A stretch of 64,000 bases of DNA from NCBI GenBank assembly GCA_944321175.1, contig CALUKI010000032.1, positions 62,001 through 126,000 on the forward strand, read 5' to 3'. The notes beneath the pieces were generated by a model that worked only from the letters and a program-made list of their open reading frames with translations, searched no databases and was not told where the DNA came from. The stretch comes from an uncultured Alistipes sp. GTDB lineage: Bacteria > Bacteroidota > Bacteroidia > Bacteroidales > Rikenellaceae. This document shows, one piece after another, positions 18,806 to 26,789 of the stretch (the stretch's first letter is position 1; each line of letters starts with the position of its first letter). A program made the translations under genes and the position numbers.

Positions 18806-19030
18806 TTATCGGTGTTTGATCAATTCGCTGCGCACGATCTCTCCCCGTTCCTCTTCGCTTTTTCCGGCCAGGGCATCGGGGAAGAAGAGCAGCCGCAGGA
18901 TGACGAAAATCACGAAGAGCTTGATGAGCAGGATTGCCCAAAGCGTCTTTCCGAGTGTCATCTCCCGAAATCCGTCGTAATAAAATCGGAAGATGCGGCA
19001 GGGCAGGATTCTCTCTTTGCGGTTTTTCAT
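18806..19030 (-). CDS. DUF4492 small membrane protein, first gene of the cytochrome bd operon
   Basis: A 74-residue protein with a basic N-terminus (MKNRKERILPCRIFRFYYDG), one membrane helix (about 30-50, LWAILLIKLFVIFVILRLLF) and a charged tail (KSEEERGEIVRSELIKHR). RIFRFYYDGFREMTLGKTLW is the signature I know from DUF4492. It lies 17 nt upstream of cydA and behind the operon promoter. In many Bacteroidota and Campylobacterota this small protein sits in front of cydA, so it is probably an accessory or assembly subunit of the oxidase, comparable in size and position with CydX/CbdX-type peptides; that function is inference. Confidence 0.88.
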   Translation of the reverse strand: MKNRKERILPCRIFRFYYDGFREMTLGKTLWAILLIKLFVIFVILRLLFFPDALAGKSEEERGEIVRSELIKHR

Positions 19031-19060
19031 TGCGGCATGCACAGTGTAACGGCGTTCTAT

Positions 19061-19092
19061 CAAAGATAATGATTCTTTGCGATACTCCAAAA
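19061..19092 (-). promoter_or_regulatory. Promoter of the DUF4492-cydAB operon
   Basis: On the minus strand TTTTG (19092-19088), a 19-nt spacer and TATCTTTG (19068-19061) give a near-perfect Bacteroidota promoter. The predicted start is about 25 nt before the DUF4492 ATG at 19030. Confidence 0.82.
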
Positions 19093-19354
19093 TTTTTGCC
19101 GGAATATGGAACGGCTGCCGGCAAATGGACCGAACCGGACCTGATGAAGGGAGCAGCCTGCGTTCGATCGGTGCTTTTCGGAGCGGTCGGGAGGACGTGA
19201 GTGGAACGGGAGCGTATGGGCAGGTGTTCGGGTGCCGCACGCGAAAAAGGGCGGCGGCACCCTGACCGCCGCCCTGTGGAACCGCATGCTTGCCGATGCC
19301 GGAGCGGTGTTCGGCCGGTCCGTTTGCCGCGGGGCGTGCTTTGTGTCGCGGAGG

Positions 19355-20173
19355 CTATTTGGCGAGGTGCCAGTCGCCTGCCGGGAAGCTGCCGGACGGC
19401 GATTCCGCATGGTGGCACTCCCCGTCATGGTGGTGGGCGCAAACCGCCCCCGAATCTGCAAGCGTTCCCTTTACAAAGGCTTCGACAACCGCTTCGAGAG
19501 GGCCGTGACAGCCGCGTATGACGGTGATCCCGTTGCGCTGGAGAACGTTTTTTGCCCCGTCACCCATGTTGCCGGCCAGCAGGACCGTGACACCCATTGC
19601 ATGCAGCCGGGGTGCGATGTCCGATTTGCAGCCGCAGCACTCGGCTGCCGGCAGCGTTTCGCGGGCTGTTTCGTTTCCGTTGTCGTCGAGGGTGAAGATC
19701 GTGTAGCATTCGCAGTGTCCGAAGTGGTCATCGACTTCGGTGCCGCGTGTAGGAAGTGCGATTTTTTTCATGGTATGGTCTGTTTTTGAAGTTTCGTTTC
19801 CGTTGTTGCAGTAGGGACAGCCTGCTGTCGGGGAACCGTCGTACATGCGCCGGCAGCGGGAACACCGGAGCCGTTTGCCCATAATGCGGAACCGTCCGCC
19901 GCCGATCGAGAGCGGGCGCGCCTCGACAAGCGCCCGCGCCAGCAGTTTTCGGGCGCGGTTGTAGATGCGTGTACAGGTAGGCCGCGAAATTCCCATTTGT
20001 TCCGCCGCTCCGGCTTGCGTCAACCCGTCATGGTCGATCAGCCGGATCGCCTCGTACTCTTCGAAACGCAGCCTGATCTCTTCCGTTCCGCTTTCTGCCG
20101 GAAGCCCCGTCGGGGACATGCCCGAAATGGCGGGTGGACGTGCGATGCAACAACATTTTCGAGGACGGGACAT
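19355..20173 (-). CDS. DUF134 regulator fused to zinc ribbon and NifX/NafY-like cofactor-binding domain
   Basis: A 272-residue fusion. Residues 1-95 are a DUF134 (UPF0251) domain: a Cys-rich start (PRKCCCIARPP), then EEIRLRFEEYEAIRLID and a sigma-like helix-turn-helix LTQAGAAEQMGISRPTCTRI. Residues 100-125 form a zinc ribbon with Cys 104, 107, 119 and 122. Residues 136-240 are a dinitrogenase iron-molybdenum cofactor-binding (NifX/NifB C-terminal type) domain (KKIALPTRGTEVDDHFGHCE), and the tail is rich in His and Cys (AHHHDGECHHAE). The first part predicts a DNA-binding regulator, the second a metal or Fe-S cluster sensor. The ATG at 20173 was chosen because DUF134 proteins start just before PRK and because the promoter lies directly upstream. 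A 22-bp palindrome overlaps that promoter, suggesting autoregulation. Confidence 0.88.
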   Translation of the reverse strand: MSRPRKCCCIARPPAISGMSPTGLPAESGTEEIRLRFEEYEAIRLIDHDGLTQAGAAEQMGISRPTCTRIYNRARKLLARALVEARPLSIGGGRFRIMGKRLRCSRCRRMYDGSPTAGCPYCNNGNETSKTDHTMKKIALPTRGTEVDDHFGHCECYTIFTLDDNGNETARETLPAAECCGCKSDIAPRLHAMGVTVLLAGNMGDGAKNVLQRNGITVIRGCHGPLEAVVEAFVKGTLADSGAVCAHHHDGECHHAESPSGSFPAGDWHLAK

Positions 20174-20190
20174 CGGTTCTTCGTTTTTTG

Positions 20191-20222
20191 CAAATATACA
20201 TATTTTGAACATATGTTCAAAA
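20191..20222 (-). promoter_or_regulatory. Promoter of the DUF134-NifX fusion gene
   Basis: Minus strand TTTTG (20222-20218), 19-nt spacer, TATATTTG (20198-20191). The start codon at 20173 is close enough for a very short leader. The -33 element and most of the spacer are part of the palindrome at 20202-20223. Confidence 0.8.
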
Positions 20223-20223
20223 T
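20202..20223. promoter_or_regulatory. 22-bp perfect palindrome, probable operator
   Basis: The half-site ATTTTGAACAT (20202-20212) is followed directly by its exact reverse complement ATGTTCAAAAT (20213-20223). It covers the -33 element and spacer of the fusion gene promoter, the ideal place for a repressor dimer. The likeliest ligand is the DUF134 protein itself; that is inference from position. Confidence 0.75.
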
Positions 20224-20574
20224 GGAGACCGATTTTTTCCGGCCGCTCTTTTCCTTGCGCAATGAGACCGCCTTTTCAGAGGAGTTTCCGTGCGCGGTAC
20301 CGGATTGTGCCGTCGGAGGGGCTTTTTCGATGTGGCGGCCGAAACGCTCTGCCGGTGTTCCTCCTTCGTTGATATTGTATAATCGCCAAGAGCGGGCAGC
20401 CTGGGCGGCAGCGGGCGAATCTTCCTTGTGAAATGAACTCCTTTCCTCCAGTTCGGAATCTCTTTTTTATAGTACGCTGTTTTTCAAAAATTTGCGAATT
20501 CGGCTCGTGCGGCTCCCTTTTCGCGGGCAATTTTCCGCCCAACAAGAGATATTCCGTTTTTACCGGCCCCCTTA
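20224..20574. other. Intergenic region between the DUF134 fusion and the propeller regulator
   Basis: About 350 nt without a gene that I can support. Short open frames here have no conserved look and no promoter. The left edge carries the operator of the divergent fusion gene and the right edge the promoter of the regulator. Confidence 0.55.
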
Positions 20575-20606
20575 TTTGGTAATTTTCAAAAAAAGGTTTA
20601 CTTTTA
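20575..20606 (+). promoter_or_regulatory. Probable promoter of the propeller regulator gene
   Basis: TTTG (20575-20578), a 20-nt spacer and TACTTTTA (20599-20606), which differs from the consensus only in the last base. The start codon follows about 27 nt later. Confidence 0.6.
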
Positions 20607-20632
20607 TCCTCTACGAAGAGACCGATACGGCG

Positions 20633-23497
20633 ATGAAATTCTTCTCCAATACGATCTGTTTGCTATCCTTGATGGCGCTGCTGCAGGGTGCGGCCGTTCA
20701 TGCCGCAGCGCCGAACGTTGTGAACCTGTTGCCCTCCGATTACCGTGCCGGCAATAAAAACTGGTCGTTGGCCGAGGATGAAACCGGAACCTTCTATGTA
20801 GGAAACGACAGGGGATTGCTTGAATTTGACGGATTGCAGTGGCGGCTCTACGAATTGCCGCGCGCCTCGATTGTCCGATCGGTCGCCACACGCTCCCACG
20901 AGGTGATCTTTACGGGCGGTTTCGAGGAGTTCGGCCGATGGGACCGCGACATGTCGGGGGCGCTGCGTTATACGTCGCTTGTTCCGGATACCCTTGACGA
21001 GGACTTCTCCGACAGCGATTTCTGGCGTATTTTCGTATTGCCGGACGGGGTGTTGTTCCAGTCGTTCCACGGGATCTATCATTACGATTACAAGACGGTC
21101 CGCCGACTTCCCGGACGAATGAACATGCTCTTCCTGCTGCAGGCCGGCGATGAATTCTGGGCGCAGGAGATGGGAGGGCCCCTTTGCCGTTTGACGGCCG
21201 GGGGATTCGAACCGATTCCCGGCAGTGAATGTTTTTCCACGACGACCGTACGGGTTGTGCTGCCTTCCGGACGTCCGGGCGAATGGATTGTCGGAACGGG
21301 CAGCAAGGGGCTGTGGCATTATGATGGAACACGTTTTCGTCCCTGCATGCCGGCATTGTCTGAGCTGATGCGGCGGGATGAGCTCAATTGCGGAATCTAT
21401 ACGTCGCGCGGGACCTATCTTTTCGGTACGTTGGCGGGCGGTGTTTATGAAACGGATGCCGAGGGACGGGTGCTCAACCGTCTGTCAACAGCCAACCGCT
21501 TGTTGAACAACAGTGTACAGGCCCTCTCCGAAGACATGCACGGCAATGTGTGGGTTGCGCTGGATCGCGGAATCTCCTGTCTGATGTTCCGGCAGGGGAT
21601 CGATTTCCACACATACGACAAGTGGACCCTGGGCTCGATCTACGATGCCTGCCGCTGGCAGGGCAAACTGTTGCTGGCGACCAACCAGGGCGTTTTCGCC
21701 ATCGAGGAACAGAAACTGGGCGGCGGCGCCGTACCGGGCGAATACCGCAGGATTCCGGGTCTCGGCGGCCAGATATGGGCACTCGATCAGATCGACGGCC
21801 GTCTTTTCGTGTCGCACAATACGGGAGTATCGGAACTGCATGCCGATTTCTCGGTTTCGAAACTCTCCGGCATGGGCGGATACGGATTGCAAAGCGTGCA
21901 GCTGGGACGTCGGAAACACCTTTTTTTCGCCTCCTACTACAAATTACGGCTGCTTGATGAACAGAACCGGATGCACGAGGTTTCAGGGCATGATGAGGCG
22001 GTCTATCGTATCGAGAGCGACTATTTGCGTCAGTTGTGGCTGGAACATCCGTTCAAAGGCGTATATCGCTGCCGCTTGAGTGCCGACGGCCGCAGTATCG
22101 AGCAGCGGACGCTCTATGGCGGTGATGCACGCGACGGTTTGCCCTATAAGCTCAGCCTGTTCCGGGTCGGAGAGCGTGTGGCGCTGTTCGGCGATGACCG
22201 GTTTTTCCGCTACAATGAGTACAACGACCGTCTGGAACCCGATTCGGTTCTCAATGCGACGTTTCAGGGAATTCGGGAGATCCGTCGCGTGATTCCGCTC
22301 GACGAGGCGAATTTCTGGGTGTTGACGGGCCGGGGCGTCTGGCTCCTCCATTATGACGGCAGCCGTCATGCGACGCTTGAACCGTGTGCCGGAATTCCCG
22401 TGACGAATCTGATTTACGGGTACGAACAGGTCGCCGTACTCGATGCTTCGACAAGTCTCTTCTGCGGCGACAACGGCTTCGAACTCGTCACACCGCACGC
22501 CGTGGCGTCCCCCCCCCTCCCCGCTCCCCCTGTCCTTGAATCGTTGTGCGCCTCCGGCCGGCGGGACGATACCTGCTGGCTTGATCTTCGTTCTCCGGCA
22601 AAAATACCCTTTACGCGTAGTTCCGTGACCTTCCGTTATACTTCACGGGAGGGATTGCTGCCCGGAGCGCAGTTCCGTCACCGGATGGTCGGAATGGACG
22701 ATACATGGTCGGAACCCGATCGTACGGGAAAGGCCGAATACGCCCGTCTGCCCCAAGGCCATTATCTCTTCGAAGTGGTGGTGACCGACAGCTTCGGCCG
22801 TTGGTCGGAGCCCAGCCGTTTCGCGTTGGATATTCTGACACCCTGGTATGCTGCGGGGTGGGCTGTCGCGTGCTATCTGCTGGCCTTCCCGCTGATATTT
22901 TACGGTGTGTGGCTGTTGGTCATGCGTTTCTATCGGCGGCGTTATCTTCGCCGCTTGCGGCTGCAGGAGATCGTCTCGCTGCGTCGGGCGAACAAATCGT
23001 TGCGTCAGGAGCTGTCGGAACGCGACGCCGAGATCGTCGCCCAAAGTACGACGCTTGTGAGCCGCAACGATATGGTTCTCCGCATGCGCGACATGGTCAA
23101 CGATTTCCAATCCAAATACGGCAATCGGACAACAGCCGTATTGTGCCAGAAAATCAACTCCTATGTAAGCGGCCATCTCGACACGGAGAGCGACTGGACG
23201 CTGTTCCTGATCAAATTCGAGCAGAAGCATTCGGACTATTTCCGGATCATGAAGGAGCGGTATCCGGATTTGACGACCAACGATTTGCGATTGAGCGCCT
23301 GTCTGAAAATGAATCTGTGTACGAAGGAGATCGCTTCGATGATGAACCTGTCGGTCCGGGCGGTCGAGAACAGCCGTTACCGGCTGCGTAAAAAACTCGG
23401 TTTGACTTCGGCCCAGAATTTGAATGAGTTCCTGATGCATATCGATTCTCAGGAATCGGGGCCGAAGGACGATGAGGTGCAGGATCCTGATTTGTAA
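20633..23497 (+). CDS. Membrane-bound one-component regulator: periplasmic propeller, Y_Y_Y domain, LuxR-type HTH
   Basis: A 954-residue protein. After a signal sequence (about 1-23) residues 30-640 contain repeated beta-propeller blades of the two-component-regulator propeller kind (WSLAEDETGTFYVGNDRGLL, SEDMHGNVWVALDRGISCL). A Y_Y_Y-like Ig domain follows at about 650-735 (SVTFRYTSREGL, FEVVVTDSFGRWSEPS), a single membrane helix at about 738-762, a coiled coil (LRLQEIVSLRRANKSLRQEL) and a C-terminal HTH near 878-935 (CTKEIASMMNLSVRAVENSR). No histidine kinase or receiver is present, so it senses in the periplasm and binds DNA in the cytoplasm as one polypeptide. It stands directly upstream of the SusC gene and is the obvious regulator of the downstream glycan locus. 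A nine-C tract interrupts the coding sequence at codons 626-629. Confidence 0.92.
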   Translation: MKFFSNTICLLSLMALLQGAAVHAAAPNVVNLLPSDYRAGNKNWSLAEDETGTFYVGNDRGLLEFDGLQWRLYELPRASIVRSVATRSHEVIFTGGFEEFGRWDRDMSGALRYTSLVPDTLDEDFSDSDFWRIFVLPDGVLFQSFHGIYHYDYKTVRRLPGRMNMLFLLQAGDEFWAQEMGGPLCRLTAGGFEPIPGSECFSTTTVRVVLPSGRPGEWIVGTGSKGLWHYDGTRFRPCMPALSELMRRDELNCGIYTSRGTYLFGTLAGGVYETDAEGRVLNRLSTANRLLNNSVQALSEDMHGNVWVALDRGISCLMFRQGIDFHTYDKWTLGSIYDACRWQGKLLLATNQGVFAIEEQKLGGGAVPGEYRRIPGLGGQIWALDQIDGRLFVSHNTGVSELHADFSVSKLSGMGGYGLQSVQLGRRKHLFFASYYKLRLLDEQNRMHEVSGHDEAVYRIESDYLRQLWLEHPFKGVYRCRLSADGRSIEQRTLYGGDARDGLPYKLSLFRVGERVALFGDDRFFRYNEYNDRLEPDSVLNATFQGIREIRRVIPLDEANFWVLTGRGVWLLHYDGSRHATLEPCAGIPVTNLIYGYEQVAVLDASTSLFCGDNGFELVTPHAVASPPLPAPPVLESLCASGRRDDTCWLDLRSPAKIPFTRSSVTFRYTSREGLLPGAQFRHRMVGMDDTWSEPDRTGKAEYARLPQGHYLFEVVVTDSFGRWSEPSRFALDILTPWYAAGWAVACYLLAFPLIFYGVWLLVMRFYRRRYLRRLRLQEIVSLRRANKSLRQELSERDAEIVAQSTTLVSRNDMVLRMRDMVNDFQSKYGNRTTAVLCQKINSYVSGHLDTESDWTLFLIKFEQKHSDYFRIMKERYPDLTTNDLRLSACLKMNLCTKEIASMMNLSVRAVENSRYRLRKKLGLTSAQNLNEFLMHIDSQESGPKDDEVQDPDL
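22509..22517. repeat. Nine-C homopolymer inside the propeller regulator gene
   Basis: Nine consecutive C encode part of ASPPLPAPP between the propeller and the Y_Y_Y domain (codons 626-629). A one-base slip would remove the membrane helix and the DNA-binding domain. The frame is open in this sequence. Confidence 0.9.
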
Positions 23498-23722
23498 ACT
23501 CTTGTTTTATAGCCGATTCATTGTCTTTTGAGAGGTAATTGAGAGGTTGCGGGGAATGACATTTTTGCTCATGGAGTAGTCAAAATGTACCGTCATTCCG
23601 AAGCCGTGAGGGCAAGCCTTTTAATTTTGTTTTTGAGATTCACGGGTGCATTCCGTTCGAAGCGGTTCGCTGTGAAGCGCCATGCGCCCCTAAATTAATA
23701 AAACATTAAACCTAAAATTACA

Positions 23723-26700
23723 ATGAAAAAAAATCGACCAGAGGGATGCGGCTCGATCCGCTTCTCGATCAAGATGTTCGTGTCGGTTGTACTGTTGCTG
23801 GTCATGGCGACTGCCGGGGCATACGCCCAGAGCGGCCAGACGGTGGAAGCGACAGGTAAAGTCCTGGATGGCAGCGGCCAGCCCGTTATCGGTGCCAGTG
23901 TGATTGTGGTAGGCACCTATGTAGGTACGACTACCGACGCAGACGGTAATTTCATGCTGAAGGCTCAAGAGGGCCAGGAGCTGGAGATCTCCTTCATCGG
24001 GATGACCACGCAGCGGATTCCCGTATCGGCTGCGCCGGTGACGGTAACGCTTGAGACCTCCTCGACGCTCATCGAAGAGGCGGTAGTCATCGGTTACGGT
24101 ACGGCGAAGAAGCGCGACCTGACCGGATCGATCGTGAATGTCGATGCGGAGACGATCGCCAACCGTCCTTCGGCCAACCCGCTGGCTTCGTTGCAGGGCC
24201 GCGTGGCGGGTGTTCAGATTACCAATACGGGGCGCGCGGGACAGGATCCTGAGATCCGTATTCGCGGTACAAACTCCATCAACGGTTTTGCTCCCCTCTA
24301 TGTTGTTGACGGGATGTTTACCGACAACATCAATTTCCTCAATGCGAATGACATCGAATCGTTCGAGATCCTGAAGGACCCGTCGTCGCTGGCCATCTTC
24401 GGTGTGCGCGGCGCCAACGGTGTGATCATCATCACGACCAAGCGGGCCAAGGCGGGCCAGACGGTGGTAAGCGTCAATCAGTCGGTGGGCGTAAAACATG
24501 TCGGCCACCGCATGTCGCTGACCAGCGGGCCCCAGTTCCGGGAACTCTACAACGAACAGCTCTCGAACATGGGCGGCGATCCGTTCGATTACACCTACTA
24601 TTCGGCCGATACCGACTGGCAGGATGCCATCTTCCAGAATGCGGTGATCAGCCAGACGACCGCCAGTGTCGCCGGTTCGACCGACAAGAGCAATTTCTAC
24701 CTTGGCGTAGGCTACACCTACGAGCAGGGCAACATCAAGGGCGAGGAGATGCAGAAGGTAACGGTAAACTTCAGCGATGAATACAGGGCGAAGGATTGGC
24801 TGAAGTTCGGTGTCCAGATGAACGGGGCCTACATGCTTCCGGCCGATGCCAAGAATGTGACGGGTGCCATCCATGCGGCTCCGATCTCGCCGATCTACGA
24901 TGCCGCGACAGGCGACTATTACAAACTTCCGGCGTTCCAGAATGCGCAGATATCGAACCCGATGGTTGATGTCGAGGAGTTTGCGAAGCATAACATTGCC
25001 CAGAACTACCGTTTCGCCGGCAATGTCTATGGCGAGGTGAATTTCCTTCCCGAACTGAAGCTGCGTGCAGCCTTCTCGCTGGACTACGCTTCGGACAATT
25101 CGCGTCTCTTCTCGCCGGTAATTTACGAATATGATCCTACGGTCAAGGAGACGGCGCCGCGCAGCCAGACGGAGTCGTTGTCGCAGACGAAGACCAATAC
25201 GCTCAATGCCCAGCAGGATTACATCCTGACCTATACGAAGACCTTCGCCGAGAAGCACGACCTGACGCTGATGGCCGGTTTGACGACCAATTACACGAGT
25301 TACGAGTCGTTGACGGGCGGCCGCAGCCAGAACATCGAGACCGCCGACATCCTCATTCCGGACGATTCCGACAAGTGGTGGATTTCGTCGATCGGCGATA
25401 CGGCTTCGGCAACGAACGGCGGATCGCAGTATCGTCGGTTTACGATGTCGTACCTGTTCCGTGCGCTTTATACGTTCAACCGCCGCTATCTGCTCAACGC
25501 CTCGTATCGTCGCGACGGTGCGTCGGTATTCAAATATACGGGCAACACCTGGGACAACTTCTATTCGATCGGTGCGGGCTGGATCATGTCCGAAGAGAAT
25601 TTCATGCGCAATCAGAATGTGATCGACTATTTGAAGATCAAGGGCTCCTACGGTGTTCTGGGTAACCAGAATATCGGCAGCGCGGGCGGCAACTATCCGG
25701 CTTTCCCGACACTGAACGCCTCGAATGCGATCTTCGGCGACAACATCATATCCTCCTTCTCGCAGGCTTATCTGGCTACGGATCTCCGATGGGAGAAGAC
25801 CAAGGCCTGGGAGGTGGGTTTCGAGATGCAGCTTCTCGGACAGCGGCTGCGCATCGAGCCGACCTATTACAGCAAAAAGACGGTCGATCTGATCTGCTAC
25901 CTTGAGAAATTCATGGGTGCACAGGACGGTCTGATCAATTCGGGATCGATCCGCAACAACGGTTTCGAGCTGACGGGATCGTGGAGCGACAAGATCGGCG
26001 AAGATTTCCGTTATACGGTATCGGGCAACATCACGACGATCAACAACGAAGTGCTGACGTTGGGCAAGACCTATTATCAGGGCGACAAGAGCGTTGCCGT
26101 ATCGCAGCCGGGCTATCCGATCAGCTACTTCTACGGATACGATGTGATCGGCGTCTATCAGAACAAGGCGGACATCGAGGCTTCGCCTGAAAATACGCTG
26201 GCGGCGGTTGCTCCGGGCGATCTGAAGTTCCGCGACGTGACGGGCGACGGCAAGATCACGGAGGCCGACCGTACGATGATCGGCAATCCGACGCCCGATT
26301 TCACCTACGGCTACTCGATCAACCTGCAGTACAAGAATTTCGACCTGGGCATCGATTTCCAGGGTGTATATGGCAACGAGATCTTCAATACGAGTTTCCT
26401 CTCGGCCTATGCACAGTATAACTACCATACCAAGCGTCTGGGCCGCTGGAACGGCGAGGGCACGTCGAACTGGGAGCCGATTCTCGACTCGTCGCGCGCC
26501 ATCCAGATGCAGAATTCGAGCTACTACATCGAAGACGGCAGCTATCTGCGGCTGAAGAACATCCAGATCGGTTACAACCTCGGCGAGCAGGTATTGAAGA
26601 AGCTCCATCTGAAGGCGATGCGTATCTTCTTCAATATCGACAACCTCAAGACATGGGCGCACAATACGGGCTATACGCCTGAGATCGGCGGCTCGGCACT

Positions 26701-26776
26701 TGCTTTCGGCATCGATACGGGTTCGACCTATCCGATGCCTACGACCTATACTTTCGGTGTAAACGTATCTTTCTAA
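23723..26776 (+). CDS. SusC-like TonB-dependent transporter of the predicted beta-1,2-glucan locus
   Basis: A 1017-residue SusC-family transporter without STN domain. A long signal segment ends near AYAQS (residue 37). A CarboxypepD_reg-like domain covers about 42-115 (ATGKVLDGSGQPVIGASVIV), then EEAVVIGYGTAKKRDLTGS, a SusC plug (PLASLQGRVAGVQITNTG, FEILKDPSSLAIFGVRGANG) and the barrel ending in VNVSF. The lack of STN fits regulation by the one-component propeller protein encoded upstream rather than by an ECF/FecR pair. An AT-rich 30-nt leader precedes the ATG; TAATTTTG at 23622-23629 may be its -7 box, but no -33 partner is seen. SusD follows after 13 nt. It should import oligosaccharides released or captured at the surface. 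Confidence 0.96.
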   Translation: MKKNRPEGCGSIRFSIKMFVSVVLLLVMATAGAYAQSGQTVEATGKVLDGSGQPVIGASVIVVGTYVGTTTDADGNFMLKAQEGQELEISFIGMTTQRIPVSAAPVTVTLETSSTLIEEAVVIGYGTAKKRDLTGSIVNVDAETIANRPSANPLASLQGRVAGVQITNTGRAGQDPEIRIRGTNSINGFAPLYVVDGMFTDNINFLNANDIESFEILKDPSSLAIFGVRGANGVIIITTKRAKAGQTVVSVNQSVGVKHVGHRMSLTSGPQFRELYNEQLSNMGGDPFDYTYYSADTDWQDAIFQNAVISQTTASVAGSTDKSNFYLGVGYTYEQGNIKGEEMQKVTVNFSDEYRAKDWLKFGVQMNGAYMLPADAKNVTGAIHAAPISPIYDAATGDYYKLPAFQNAQISNPMVDVEEFAKHNIAQNYRFAGNVYGEVNFLPELKLRAAFSLDYASDNSRLFSPVIYEYDPTVKETAPRSQTESLSQTKTNTLNAQQDYILTYTKTFAEKHDLTLMAGLTTNYTSYESLTGGRSQNIETADILIPDDSDKWWISSIGDTASATNGGSQYRRFTMSYLFRALYTFNRRYLLNASYRRDGASVFKYTGNTWDNFYSIGAGWIMSEENFMRNQNVIDYLKIKGSYGVLGNQNIGSAGGNYPAFPTLNASNAIFGDNIISSFSQAYLATDLRWEKTKAWEVGFEMQLLGQRLRIEPTYYSKKTVDLICYLEKFMGAQDGLINSGSIRNNGFELTGSWSDKIGEDFRYTVSGNITTINNEVLTLGKTYYQGDKSVAVSQPGYPISYFYGYDVIGVYQNKADIEASPENTLAAVAPGDLKFRDVTGDGKITEADRTMIGNPTPDFTYGYSINLQYKNFDLGIDFQGVYGNEIFNTSFLSAYAQYNYHTKRLGRWNGEGTSNWEPILDSSRAIQMQNSSYYIEDGSYLRLKNIQIGYNLGEQVLKKLHLKAMRIFFNIDNLKTWAHNTGYTPEIGGSALAFGIDTGSTYPMPTTYTFGVNVSF

Positions 26777-26789
26777 AACAGCATAACCA

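Noticed and set aside
19355..20173. Nitrogen fixation gene
   Set aside because: The NifX-like domain alone is common in non-diazotrophs, and no nitrogenase or nif assembly gene is present in the window.
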